The position numbers and the translations under genes are program-made. A stretch of DNA of 64,000 nucleotides. Source: an uncultured Alphaproteobacteria bacterium. Its GTDB lineage: Bacteria; Pseudomonadota; Alphaproteobacteria; HIMB59; GCA-002718135. The notes below the pieces were generated by a model. That model made no database searches. It worked only from the letters and a program-made list of their open reading frames with translations, and was not told the DNA's origin. Below are positions 50,617 through 60,645 of the stretch, in pieces; positions within the stretch are counted from its first letter, which is position 1; every line of letters begins with the position of its first letter. The DNA lies in NCBI GenBank assembly GCA_902591485.1, contig CACJAV010000003.1, positions 56,406 to 120,405 on the forward strand, read 5' to 3'.

Positions 50617-51353
50617 TTTTTTTAAATATTAATAATTTGAATGTGTCTATTGAAGGCAAAAAAATTCTTAATGATTTTAACATTACCATAAATGAGGGTG
50701 AAGTGCATGCTATCATGGGCCCAAATGGTTGTGGTAAAAGTACTTTGGCAAATGTGCTAGCTGGTAATGAAGATTATGAAGTAAATTCAGGTAAAGTTAT
50801 TTTCAAAGATGAAAATCTATTAGATTTAAATATAGAAGAAAGAGCTCAAAAGGGACTCTTTTTAGCTTTTCAATATCCGGTTGAAATACCAGGTGTAAAT
50901 ATTACGCCATTCCTTCAGGCTTCTATTAATTCAAAGCTTAAAAATCATCAAAAACCAGAATTAGATAACCTCTCATTTGCTAAACTATTAAGAAAAAATG
51001 CAGAGGAGCTTGGAATCAGTAGTGATATGCTCAAAAGATCAATTAATACAGGTTTTTCTGGTGGTGAAAAAAAGAGATACGAGATTCTTCAAATGAGTAT
51101 TCTTAATCCTGAACTTTCAATTTTTGATGAAACTGACTCTGGTCTTGATGTTGATGCTTTGAGAATTGTTACAGAAGGCATTAATAAATTTAAAGATCCA
51201 AAAAAATCTTTTTTGATCATAACACATTATCAAAAACTCTTAGACTATATTCACCCTGATTATGTGCATGTTATGAGGGATGGTCAAATAGTGAAATCAG
51301 GTGATATATCTTTAGCTACTGAAATAGAAGCATCAGGTTATAAAAATTTTTAA
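50613..51353 (+). CDS. sufC: Fe-S cluster assembly ATPase SufC
   Basis: Walker [45 protein letters not shown]. Confidence 0.95.
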   Translation: MIFLNINNLNVSIEGKKILNDFNITINEGEVHAIMGPNGCGKSTLANVLAGNEDYEVNSGKVIFKDENLLDLNIEERAQKGLFLAFQYPVEIPGVNITPFLQASINSKLKNHQKPELDNLSFAKLLRKNAEELGISSDMLKRSINTGFSGGEKKRYEILQMSILNPELSIFDETDSGLDVDALRIVTEGINKFKDPKKSFLIITHYQKLLDYIHPDYVHVMRDGQIVKSGDISLATEIEASGYKNF

Positions 51354-52580
51354 ATGACTTTTGAAAATAATTTTATCAATCACTCTAAAGAATATATTTT
51401 TTTAGATAACGAAACTCTTCTAAATCAGAGAGAGGAAACTTTTAAAAAAATTTTTCAAAAAAATTATGATAAAAAAAATAATGAAAGCCTTAAAAATATC
51501 ACGATTACAGATTTAAGCAAGTTTGAGTATTTCTACAAACCTAAAAAAGAAGACTCTACAATTTCATTAATAGATAATTTTAATTATGAAATCAGAGTGG
51601 TTAATGGAATATGCAAAAATTATGAAGATGATAATATTGAAATAAGAAATCTTACAAATTTAGATTTTAAAAAATTTTTAAATCAAAACAATAATTATTT
51701 AGATGATATAATAATTGATTTTAATAAAATCTTTCTAAATTCCGGATTTATTTTTAATATCAAAAGTAATTCTAAACTAAAAATACGTTTAATTCATAGT
51801 ACTTCAGATAATTTCACAATATTTCAAAATAATTTTGTAAATTTTAAAAAAAATTGTGATGTTCAATTAGAACATTATTTTAATTTTACACACAACTCAA
51901 TAAATAATATAAATTATAATATTAATGTTGAGGAAGGCAGTGTTATTAAGCATAATATTTTCGAAAATTTTTCAAATACAAATAAACTTTATTTAACTTC
52001 AAATACTGTTTGTGAAAAAAGTTCATCTTATAATCAAAATACTTATAATTTCTCTGAAGGTTTTGTAAGAAATTTTCATCACGCTCTTTTGAATGGAGAA
52101 TTTGCAAATGCAACATTAAAGGGTTGTTTTTTTCTAAAAAATAAAAATGTATGCTCAAATAAAACAAATATTATACACAACGCTGAGCATTGTTCCAGCG
52201 ATCAAACTTACAAAGGTATTTTAAATGATCATTCGAAGGCAAATTACTATAGTAATACTTTTGTACATGAAAATGCTCAAAAGACTGAAGGATATCAATT
52301 AAGTAAAGGAATATTATTAACTGATAATTGCTCTTTTTTCTCAAAACCTGAACTTAAAATATTTGCAGATGATGTTAAATGTTCTCATGGTTCTACAATT
52401 GGTCCTGTAGATGAAAGTGCTCTTTATTATTTGCGGTCAAGAGGGATTAGTAAAAATGAAGCCATGAAAATGATTATTTCTTCTTTTATTGAGGAAGATT
52501 TGCAAAATCTTGATATAGATGGTGCTAAAATAATAAGTAATAATCTATCAGATTATTTGAGCAGTCTAGTAGATGATTAA
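51354..52580 (+). CDS. sufD: Fe-S cluster assembly protein SufD
   Basis: FADDVKCSHGSTIGPVDESALYYLRSRGISKNEA. Confidence 0.92.
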   Translation: MTFENNFINHSKEYIFLDNETLLNQREETFKKIFQKNYDKKNNESLKNITITDLSKFEYFYKPKKEDSTISLIDNFNYEIRVVNGICKNYEDDNIEIRNLTNLDFKKFLNQNNNYLDDIIIDFNKIFLNSGFIFNIKSNSKLKIRLIHSTSDNFTIFQNNFVNFKKNCDVQLEHYFNFTHNSINNINYNINVEEGSVIKHNIFENFSNTNKLYLTSNTVCEKSSSYNQNTYNFSEGFVRNFHHALLNGEFANATLKGCFFLKNKNVCSNKTNIIHNAEHCSSDQTYKGILNDHSKANYYSNTFVHENAQKTEGYQLSKGILLTDNCSFFSKPELKIFADDVKCSHGSTIGPVDESALYYLRSRGISKNEAMKMIISSFIEEDLQNLDIDGAKIISNNLSDYLSSLVDD

Positions 52581-53772
52581 GAACTTAAGAAAAAGATTTC
52601 CTGTTTTTTCAAAAAATCCTGATTTAGTTTTTTTTGATACTGCGGCATCTGCATTAAAAGTAGATAGCATGATAAAAGCAGTTAATGATTGTTATTCTTA
52701 TGAATATGCAAATATTCATAGAGGAATTTATGCATTAAGCTCTAAACTTACAAAGCGTTATGAGGATGCAAGAATATCAGTTAGTAAATTCATAAATGCT
52801 GAGTCTTCTGAAAATATAATTTTCACAAAAAGTGCAACAGAAGGAATTAATTTAGTATCTTCATGCCTATCAGACAATTACTTTAATGATGGAGATGAAG
52901 TTTTGCTTACCTCATTAGAACATCATGCTAATTTAGTTCCATGGCATTTAGTGTCAAAAAAAATTAAAATCATCACAGCTAAAATAAAACCTACTGGTGA
53001 GTTAGATTACTATGATTTGTTAGAAAAAATTAATTCCAAAACAAAGCTTTTAGCTATTACTCACATGTCAAATGTAACAGGGTCTATAACTAACTTTGAG
53101 GAAATAAAAATTAAAGCTAATAAATTTAATGTACCAATATTAATTGATGGATGTCAGTATGTTCCTCATAAAAAACTGAATATAAAACAGCTTGATCCTG
53201 ATTTTTATGTTTTTTCAGCCCATAAACTATACGGACCTTCAGGACTTGGAATACTTTATATGAAAAGTAATTGGATTGATAGGCTTGGACCTTACCAAGG
53301 TGGGGGCTCTATGATAAAAAATGTTGAAACTGATTCAAGTACATATCTAAGTGGTTTTCAAAAATTTGAAGCAGGTACTCCACCAATAGCTGAGGTTATA
53401 GGTTTATCTTCATCATTAGATTTTATAAATGAAGTTGGTATCGATAAAATTTATGAATATGAAAATAATTTAACTCAATATGCTTATAGTCAAATGATAA
53501 AAAATAATGATATCATAATTTATGGTAATTTTAGCAATCAAACTTCAATCATTTCCTTTAATATTGACGGTGTACATTTCAACGACCTCGCTATGCTTTT
53601 AGATAAAAAAAATATTGCTATCAGGACAGGTCATCATTGTGCTCAACCTTTCATGAAATTTTTTAAGATTTCAGGAAATGCAAGAATGTCAATAGGTGTA
53701 TATAATAGTAAAGATGAGATAGATTATTTTATAAAAACATTAGACGAAATAAAAATAATATTAAAATCATGA
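52573..53772 (+). CDS. sufS: Cysteine desulfurase SufS
   Basis: FDTAASALK; SLEHHANLVPWHL; FSAHKLYGPSGLGILY (PLP Lys); RTGHHCAQP. Confidence 0.94.
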   Translation: MIKNLRKRFPVFSKNPDLVFFDTAASALKVDSMIKAVNDCYSYEYANIHRGIYALSSKLTKRYEDARISVSKFINAESSENIIFTKSATEGINLVSSCLSDNYFNDGDEVLLTSLEHHANLVPWHLVSKKIKIITAKIKPTGELDYYDLLEKINSKTKLLAITHMSNVTGSITNFEEIKIKANKFNVPILIDGCQYVPHKKLNIKQLDPDFYVFSAHKLYGPSGLGILYMKSNWIDRLGPYQGGGSMIKNVETDSSTYLSGFQKFEAGTPPIAEVIGLSSSLDFINEVGIDKIYEYENNLTQYAYSQMIKNNDIIIYGNFSNQTSIISFNIDGVHFNDLAMLLDKKNIAIRTGHHCAQPFMKFFKISGNARMSIGVYNSKDEIDYFIKTLDEIKIILKS

Positions 53773-54155
53773 CCGAAGAAAAAAACTTAAAAGATTTTAT
53801 GCCAAATAAAAATGGAAGTTATTACAGAGAATTCGATATTATTATTACTAAAAATTCAATTACTGAAGAAGAAATTGTTAAATGTATCAAGACCGTTATG
53901 GATCCAGAGATCCCAGTAAATTTATATGATTTGGGCTTAATTTACTCTATCAATATTATAAATAACAATGTTTCTATAGAAATGACATTAACAAATCCAA
54001 ATTGTCCTGTTGCAGGTCAAATGCCAGAAAATGTTGGTAAATCAATTGAAAAACTTAATGGTATAAAATCAGTTGAAGTAAAATTAGTCTGGAGCCCGCC
54101 TTGGAATAAGAACTTAATGTCAGAAGATGCAAAACTTGCTTTAGATATTTTCTAA
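53769..54155 (+). CDS. sufT: SUF system MIP18/DUF59 protein SufT
   Basis: VMDPEIPVNLYDLGLIYSINI; MTLTNPNCPVAGQMP; VWSPPWNKNLMSEDAK. Confidence 0.88.
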   Translation: MTEEKNLKDFMPNKNGSYYREFDIIITKNSITEEEIVKCIKTVMDPEIPVNLYDLGLIYSINIINNNVSIEMTLTNPNCPVAGQMPENVGKSIEKLNGIKSVEVKLVWSPPWNKNLMSEDAKLALDIF

Positions 54156-54174
54156 AATATTCTATAATAGTATT

Positions 54175-54510
54175 ATGACAAACATTATCACAATTACTGA
54201 TCAGGCTTCTCTTCAATTAAAAAAAATAATTCAGAAAGCCCCTCCTGGAACTGTAGGAGTTCTTGTTGGAATTGATAAATCAGGATGTAATGGTTATTCA
54301 TACAAATTAGATTTTGCACAGAAAAATGAAATTGAAAATCTTGAGTGTGTTAAAAAAAATAATATTAAAGTTTTTATAGATCCTAAGGCAACCATGTTTT
54401 TACTTGGAAGTGAAATGGATTATTCAGAAGATAAATTATCTTCTAGGTTTGTTTTTAATAATCCAAATGAAAAAAGTTCATGTGGATGTGGTGAATCATT
54501 TAGTATATAA
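54175..54510 (+). CDS. sufA: A-type iron-sulfur carrier/scaffold protein (SufA/IscA)
   Basis: GVLVGIDKSGCNGYSYKLDFA; C-terminal SSCGCGESF. Confidence 0.9.
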   Translation: MTNIITITDQASLQLKKIIQKAPPGTVGVLVGIDKSGCNGYSYKLDFAQKNEIENLECVKKNNIKVFIDPKATMFLLGSEMDYSEDKLSSRFVFNNPNEKSSCGCGESFSI

Positions 54511-54520
54511 TTGAATTTAA

Positions 54521-54597
54521 GGCGGAGTAGCTCAGTTGGTCAGAGCGCACGGCTCATATTCGTGATGTCGGGGGTTCAAATCCCTCCTCCGCTACCA
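54521..54597 (+). tRNA. tRNA with CAT anticodon, probably elongator tRNA-Met
   Basis: Cloverleaf folds: GGCGGAG/CTCCGCT acceptor, GCTC/GAGC D-stem, CACGG-CTCATAT-TCGTG anticodon arm, GGGGG-TTCAAAT-CCCTC T arm, encoded CCA. tRNA-Ile2 not fully excluded. Confidence 0.88.
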
Positions 54598-54619
54598 GTT
54601 TTTGATTTATATATTTATT

Positions 54620-54647
54620 TTGACCATTTAAATATAAAGTGTAAAAG
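54620..54647 (+). promoter_or_regulatory. Candidate sigma70-type promoter before tRNA-fMet
   Basis: TTGACC (54620-54625), 16-bp spacer, TAAAAG (54642-54647); tRNA starts 11 nt after the -10. Confidence 0.4.
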
Positions 54648-54657
54648 AAAAAAATAC

Positions 54658-54734
<77 letters not shown>

Positions 54735-54743
54735 ATTAGTCAC

Positions 54744-56150
54744 ATGTTTGAAAATTTGCACAATTTAAATAACAATGTTGCATTTATAGACGGTGATAAA
54801 AAAATAAAGTATTCTAAATTACAAAAAGACGTCATAAATCTTAGTAATAAAATTCCAACTAGAAGTTTATTTTTGATAATTTGTAATAATTCCTATCAAT
54901 CAATAAAAAACTATATAGCTTCGATAAAAAATAAATACATATCAATTTTAATTGATGAAAAAGTAAATGAAGAATATTTAAACGAATATATATCAAGATA
55001 CTTACCAGATTTTATATCTGTATCAAATACAATCGAAATTAATACAAAATTATATAAAGTTTTGATTGAAGATAATCACAATATTATTTATGCATTAAAA
55101 ACAAAAATTGATAGATATTTTAATAAAGACCTTGCAATATTAATACCTACTTCTGGCAGTACTGGATCACCTAAGTTTGTGAAATTATCATTCAACAATT
55201 TAAACACAAATACAAAAACAATAATAAAATATTTGGATATAACGCCAAATGATAAAACAATATTATCTTTGCCTTTTAGTTATTCTTATGGTTTATCAAT
55301 AATCAATACGCACATTGAAAAAAATGCTACAATTATATTAACTGCATATTCTTCAATTCAAAAAAATTTTTGGGATTTATTTAAAAAACATAAAGACATT
55401 ACAAATTTTTCAAATGTGCCATTAGTTTATCAATTTTTAAAACAACTTAAAATTAAAATATTTGAAAATAAAAGTTTCCGATTTTTTTGTGTAGCTGGTG
55501 GACACTTGGATTACAATACCGCAAAATATATTTTTGAAAATTGTAAAAAAAATAAAATAAGATTCTTTATTATGTATGGGCAAACTGAAGCAAGCCCAAG
55601 AATGTCTTTTGTTAGGCCATCAGATCTTCCCAATAAATTAGGAAGCATAGGAAGGCCTATAAACATGGGTAAGTTTTCTCTAATTAACAAACAGAAATAT
55701 CAAAAATATAAAAAAAATACAGTAGGTGAATTAGTATATTCCGGTCCAAACGTTTTTATTGGATATTCAAATAATTATCATGATTTAGGTTTGAAGAGCG
55801 CAAAATATAAATATCTTAAAACTGGTGATCTTGCATATATAAAAAATAATAATTATTATATTGTTGGTAGGATTAGTAGAATAATTAAATGTGCGGGCAT
55901 AAGAGTCAATCTTGATGACATTGAAAAAGAGCTGATTAATTATAATTTTCATACAGCCATTATAGGAACTGATGATAATATGAATATTTTTATAGAAAAT
56001 GAATCTAGTAAAAATCAAGTCATGAAAATTTTAAAAACAAGATACAAAATTCATCCAAAATTTATAAATATTTTCTTAAAAAAAATTCCAAGGTTGAAAT
56101 CAGGAAAAATAGATTATAAAAAATTAAAAAATTATCATGAAAAATATTAA
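54744..56150 (+). CDS. AMP-dependent acyl-CoA/acyl-ACP synthetase (ANL superfamily)
   Basis: AILIPTSGSTGSPKFVKLSFNNL (P-loop), MYGQTEASPRMSF, YLKTGDLAYIKNNNYYIVGRISRIIKCAGIRVNLDDIE. Confidence 0.9.
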   Translation: MFENLHNLNNNVAFIDGDKKIKYSKLQKDVINLSNKIPTRSLFLIICNNSYQSIKNYIASIKNKYISILIDEKVNEEYLNEYISRYLPDFISVSNTIEINTKLYKVLIEDNHNIIYALKTKIDRYFNKDLAILIPTSGSTGSPKFVKLSFNNLNTNTKTIIKYLDITPNDKTILSLPFSYSYGLSIINTHIEKNATIILTAYSSIQKNFWDLFKKHKDITNFSNVPLVYQFLKQLKIKIFENKSFRFFCVAGGHLDYNTAKYIFENCKKNKIRFFIMYGQTEASPRMSFVRPSDLPNKLGSIGRPINMGKFSLINKQKYQKYKKNTVGELVYSGPNVFIGYSNNYHDLGLKSAKYKYLKTGDLAYIKNNNYYIVGRISRIIKCAGIRVNLDDIEKELINYNFHTAIIGTDDNMNIFIENESSKNQVMKILKTRYKIHPKFINIFLKKIPRLKSGKIDYKKLKNYHEKY

Positions 56151-57189
56151 TAAAAATAAAATTTTTGATTATTCCAAAAATCAGAAAGTTAAGATTTTCA
56201 CACCTTTGATTGTATCAAAAATGAAATTTCACCTACAAAAAAACAATAATTTAAAACTTTTTTTTAAAAAAATAAATCAAATCACTCAAAAAAAATCATT
56301 AGAGAATTATCCATTTATGCCTGTAAGGTTGTTTAAAAAATTTAAATTAACAAGCATAAATGACAAGGACATCTATAAAATAATAACTTCATCTGGCACT
56401 TCAGGAGATGTATCTAGAATTTATTTAAATAAAAAAAATGCTAAAGATCAAATTGAGGTTTTGTATAATATTGGATCAAGTTTCCTAGGAAAACAAAGAT
56501 ATCCTATGATAATACTTGACTCAAAAAAAACTAATCAAAATAAGAATGATTTCAATGCAAGAAGAGCAGCTGTAATAGGCTTTTCAATTTTTTCCAAAAA
56601 AAATTATTTCATTTTTGATGAGGATCAAAATTTAAAATTAGAATACTTAAAAAAGATTCTAAGTGAAAATAAAAATAAAAAAATAATTATATTTGGCTTT
56701 ACTGACATTGTTTGGAATTTTATTCAAACACTTGAAAAGACAAAATTAAAATTAAATTTATCGAATTGTATTTTATTACATGGCGGTGGTTGGAAGAAAT
56801 TAGCAGACAAAAAAATTACCAATGATAAATTTATCAATAAGATAAAGAAAAATACAAGTATTAAAAAAATAATTAATTATTATGGAATGATTGAACAAAC
56901 AGGTTCTATTTTTTTTGAGTGTGAGCACAGATATTTCCATACATCAATTTACTCAGATATTTTGATTAGGGATAAAATGTTAAATATTCAAAAATTCGGA
57001 AAAGAAGGAATAATTCAGCTACTTTCTATTGTCCCTTCTAGTTATCCAGGTAATATAATTTTAACAGAGGATATGGGAACAATATTTGGTGAGGATGATT
57101 GCATTTGTGGAAGAAAAGGAAAATATTTTAGAGTATCTGGAAGAATTCCTAATGCTGAGTTAAGAGGTTGCAGTAATGTTAATTTATGA
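56137..57189 (+). CDS. LuxE-like acyl-protein synthetase
   Basis: YPFMPVRLFKKFKLTS, IITSSGTSGDVSRIYLNKKNAKDQIEVLYNIGSSFLGKQRYPMIILDSK; C-terminal AELRGCS. Confidence 0.88.
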   Translation: MKNINKNKIFDYSKNQKVKIFTPLIVSKMKFHLQKNNNLKLFFKKINQITQKKSLENYPFMPVRLFKKFKLTSINDKDIYKIITSSGTSGDVSRIYLNKKNAKDQIEVLYNIGSSFLGKQRYPMIILDSKKTNQNKNDFNARRAAVIGFSIFSKKNYFIFDEDQNLKLEYLKKILSENKNKKIIIFGFTDIVWNFIQTLEKTKLKLNLSNCILLHGGGWKKLADKKITNDKFINKIKKNTSIKKIINYYGMIEQTGSIFFECEHRYFHTSIYSDILIRDKMLNIQKFGKEGIIQLLSIVPSSYPGNIILTEDMGTIFGEDDCICGRKGKYFRVSGRIPNAELRGCSNVNL

Positions 57190-58372
57190 AAAAGATAATA
57201 TTTTAAAAATTAAAAATAAAATGGATAAATCATATCAAGTGTTAGAGACATTTGATAAAGTTGTTATTATTTTTTTTAATGATCTTTACAAATTACTTAA
57301 TAAGAAAAAAATAATCAATGCTTATCCTGAACTACTCTTTCTTAAGTTTTGGTTAAGACCAGGGAATTTAAATTTAATTTACAAAAATAGTTTTGATAAA
57401 TTAAATTTTAGGGCTCGATTAGGATGTATCTTTCATATTGCACCCTCTAATACGCCTTTAAATTTTTTTTATTCTTTATTTTTTGGTTTAGTTGCTGGCA
57501 ATATAAATATCGTTAGACTACCATCTAAAGATTATGACTCTCTTAAAATATTTTTAAGTTGTTTAAAAAAAATTATTAGCAAAAAAAAATTCAAAATAAT
57601 CTCAGATCACATTTTTTTTGTTAAATATGAAAAATCTTTAAAGTATACTGAATACCTATCTGGTTTTTGTGATATGCGAGTTATTTGGGGTGGTGACAAT
57701 ACCATAAATAGTATCAGAAAAATCCCAATTAATCCTAAAACAAGAGAAATTACATTTCCAGATAGAGTTTCCATAGCTATTCTTGATTTAAAAAAATATA
57801 AGTTTTTAAACATTGTAGAAAAACAAAAATTAATTAAAAAATTTTACGGTGATTTGTTCTTTGTTGATCAAAATGCATGCACTTCTCCTCAAATAATTTT
57901 TTGGGTGAATGGCTTTTCAGAAAATGTAAGAAATGATTTTTGGGAAAGGATCGAAGATCATGCTAAAAAAAAATATGATTTGCCTGAAATTGCAACATTA
58001 GATAAGTTAAATAAATTCTATGAAGACTCTTTAAATTTAAATATATCTAACAAAATTAATCTTCATTCTTTATGCTATAGATTAAATATTAAAAAATTCC
58101 CAAGAAATATCGATTCTCTAAAAGGTAGATGGGGATATTTTTATGAATTTAATTTAAAAAAAATAAATAATTTAAATTTAATTTTACATTCAAAAATGCA
58201 AACTTGTGTCTATTTTGGTATTACTAAAAAAGAAATTTTAGACGTGGTAATGAAAAATAAAAGTAATGCAATTGATAGAATTGTTCCTGTTGGCCAAGCT
58301 CATAATTTTGATGGATATTGGGATGGTTATGATTTATTCAAATCGATGACTAGAATTATAAGGAGTAATTAA
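57176..58372 (+). CDS. LuxC-like acyl-CoA/acyl-protein reductase
   Basis: GCIFHIAPSNTPLNFFYSLFFGLVAGNINIVRLPSKDYDS; VDQNACTSPQIIFW catalytic Cys context. Confidence 0.88.
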   Translation: MLIYEKDNILKIKNKMDKSYQVLETFDKVVIIFFNDLYKLLNKKKIINAYPELLFLKFWLRPGNLNLIYKNSFDKLNFRARLGCIFHIAPSNTPLNFFYSLFFGLVAGNINIVRLPSKDYDSLKIFLSCLKKIISKKKFKIISDHIFFVKYEKSLKYTEYLSGFCDMRVIWGGDNTINSIRKIPINPKTREITFPDRVSIAILDLKKYKFLNIVEKQKLIKKFYGDLFFVDQNACTSPQIIFWVNGFSENVRNDFWERIEDHAKKKYDLPEIATLDKLNKFYEDSLNLNISNKINLHSLCYRLNIKKFPRNIDSLKGRWGYFYEFNLKKINNLNLILHSKMQTCVYFGITKKEILDVVMKNKSNAIDRIVPVGQAHNFDGYWDGYDLFKSMTRIIRSN

Positions 58373-58822
58373 ATGCAGCTTGATTTTAATCAACTTTTGC
58401 AAGTGCAACAAAATAGACCACCATACTTAATGATGGATCATGCAACAAGAGTTGAGCCAGGCATTTTATCGGAGGGTTATAAAGATCTCAAAGAGGATGA
58501 ATGGTTTTTTAAGGTGCATTGGAAAAATGATCCAAATATGCCTGGCATGCTGCAGATTGAATCTTTAGTGCAAATTGGATCGTTAGCAATATTAACTTTA
58601 CCAAATTTATCTGGTAAGATTTTATACTTAACATCAGCAAATAAGCTTAAATTCCAAAGAAAAATCATTGCAGGTGATAGATTGCATTTAAAAACTAAGT
58701 TGATAAGTTGGAAAAGAGGTATAGGTAAATTCGAAGGTGAAGGTTTGGTGAAAAACCAACTGGCTTGCAAAGCTGAATTTACTCTGATATTACCTGAAGA
58801 AGTAAATAAATATCAGCGCTAA
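58373..58822 (+). CDS. FabZ/FabA-like hotdog-fold dehydratase
   Basis: PPYLMMDHATRVEPG...GYKDL...WFFKVHWKNDPNMPGMLQIESLVQIG; candidate catalytic His/Glu retained. Confidence 0.78.
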   Translation: MQLDFNQLLQVQQNRPPYLMMDHATRVEPGILSEGYKDLKEDEWFFKVHWKNDPNMPGMLQIESLVQIGSLAILTLPNLSGKILYLTSANKLKFQRKIIAGDRLHLKTKLISWKRGIGKFEGEGLVKNQLACKAEFTLILPEEVNKYQR

Positions 58823-59907
58823 TGCCAATACATTCATCTTTATTAAAAAAACCAAGACTTGTAAAAAAACTACGGTCTTTTTATAAATATGTTAATGAGA
58901 ATGATGGACAAGTTGGTACTAAAACTCGTGGAATAGATTTAAATTTAAATAATGCCTGTAATTTAAGATGTAAATATTGTTTTACTAATTCACCAAAAGG
59001 TGAAAGAGTTAAGGATCGTTTACCATTGGATGTGCTAGCAAGAGTAGCTGATGAGGCTGATGAATTAGGATATTTTGAATTTGATTTGCAAGGTGGTGAG
59101 CTTTTACTAAGGCCAGATATATTATTTGAATCATTGGAGGCAATTAAACCTGAAAGGTTTTATCTCTACTTAACTACCAATGGATTTCATTTAGATGAAA
59201 AAATGGCAAAAAAGCTAGCTGATGCTCATGTCAGTAGAGTTTCGGTGAGCATAGACAGCATGGATGAAGCAACTCATGATAGAATAAGGGGAAGAAAGGA
59301 GTCATGGAGGAAAGCAATTGAAGCTCTTAAACATGTTCAAGAAGCAGGTATGGATCCTTATCTTAATATAACAGTAGGTCACTATAATGCTTTTGATCCT
59401 GCCTTTGAGGAATTACTTAAATATTCTAAAGATCAAAAATATAAAACATTGATTAATGTGGCTGTACCTGCAGGTATGTGGTCAATGATGTCTGAAATTA
59501 TGCTAGATGATAAAGACAGAGAACATTTATACAATTTAAGAAAAGAATATAAAAACTTAATTAGAAATATTTGGAATCCTTTTGACAAAACTCATGAAAA
59601 ATCAATCGGATGCACAACAGTCAATAGATTATACATTACACCTATAGGAGATGTCTTGGCATGTCCTTATGTTCATATTAAAATTGGTAATGTTATTGAG
59701 CAATCATTGAGAGAAATAGTTGAATATGGATTTTCTATAAAGCATTTTAATGAGCATAGCCCAATTTGTCTTGCAGGTGAAAATAAAGAATTTGTTAAAA
59801 AATACTTATCTAATTCAGGCCAGTCTATTTTTAAACCAGCTTTAGCAAAAGATATATTCCCAGAAGCGGATTTCATCGATAAGTCTAATTTAAAAATTCA
59901 TTATTAA
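58822..59907 (+). CDS. Radical SAM protein with SPASM/twitch-like C-terminus
   Basis: NNACNLRCKYCFTNSPKGERV (CxxxCxxC), FDLQGGELLLRPDI, IGCTTVNRLYITPIGDVLACPYVHIKIGNV. Confidence 0.9.
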   Translation: MPIHSSLLKKPRLVKKLRSFYKYVNENDGQVGTKTRGIDLNLNNACNLRCKYCFTNSPKGERVKDRLPLDVLARVADEADELGYFEFDLQGGELLLRPDILFESLEAIKPERFYLYLTTNGFHLDEKMAKKLADAHVSRVSVSIDSMDEATHDRIRGRKESWRKAIEALKHVQEAGMDPYLNITVGHYNAFDPAFEELLKYSKDQKYKTLINVAVPAGMWSMMSEIMLDDKDREHLYNLRKEYKNLIRNIWNPFDKTHEKSIGCTTVNRLYITPIGDVLACPYVHIKIGNVIEQSLREIVEYGFSIKHFNEHSPICLAGENKEFVKKYLSNSGQSIFKPALAKDIFPEADFIDKSNLKIHY

Positions 59908-59912
59908 TATAA

Positions 59913-60638
59913 ATGTTAACTGATAAAGTTGCTGTGATTACTGGTGCAAATAATGGTATTGGTAAATCAATTGCTGAAAAATTTATAAGTGAAAATGCAA
60001 CAGTATGGCTTTGTTCAAGAAAAATAGACAAAGATTACTTCCTAGGTATTAAAAAAAAAAATAATATTTTTTTTTTAGAGTTTGATTTTTCAAAGCCTGA
60101 AGAAGTATCATTTGCTGCAAAAGAAATTTTGAAAAATAACTCTAAAATTGACATATTAGTAAACAATGCTGGTATTATTGACACTAACCTTTTTTTAATG
60201 ACTAAACTTGATACAATTAAAAAAATATTCGAAATAAACTATTTTCAACAATTACAATTTACTCAAATAATTATAAAAAAAATGATGAAATCAAAAAATT
60301 CTAGTATTATTAATATTTTGTCTAATTCTGCAATAGATGTCCACGAGGGAAGATTGGCATATTCTGCATCAAAATCTGCAATGTTGCAATCTACTAAAAT
60401 ACTTGCAAAAGAATTAGGTAGATTTTTAATTAGAGTTAATGGAATTGCTCCTGGATTAACTAAAACAAATATGATGACAAATAATCACACTGAAGAAGTT
60501 ATTAATGAAGTTAAAAGCAAAACATTTTTAAAAAAAATTGCTTCAGTTGAGGACATTGCTAATACATCTCTATTTCTTGCTTCAGATTTATCTACTCATA
60601 TTTCAGGTCAAATCATAAGAGTTGATGGAGGTCTCTGA
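59913..60638 (+). CDS. SDR-family oxidoreductase (FabG-like)
   Basis: AVITGANNGIGKSIAEKF, ILVNNAGIIDTN, YSASKSAM, GQIIRVDGGL. Confidence 0.92.
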   Translation: MLTDKVAVITGANNGIGKSIAEKFISENATVWLCSRKIDKDYFLGIKKKNNIFFLEFDFSKPEEVSFAAKEILKNNSKIDILVNNAGIIDTNLFLMTKLDTIKKIFEINYFQQLQFTQIIIKKMMKSKNSSIINILSNSAIDVHEGRLAYSASKSAMLQSTKILAKELGRFLIRVNGIAPGLTKTNMMTNNHTEEVINEVKSKTFLKKIASVEDIANTSLFLASDLSTHISGQIIRVDGGL

Positions 60639-60645
60639 ATTTCAA

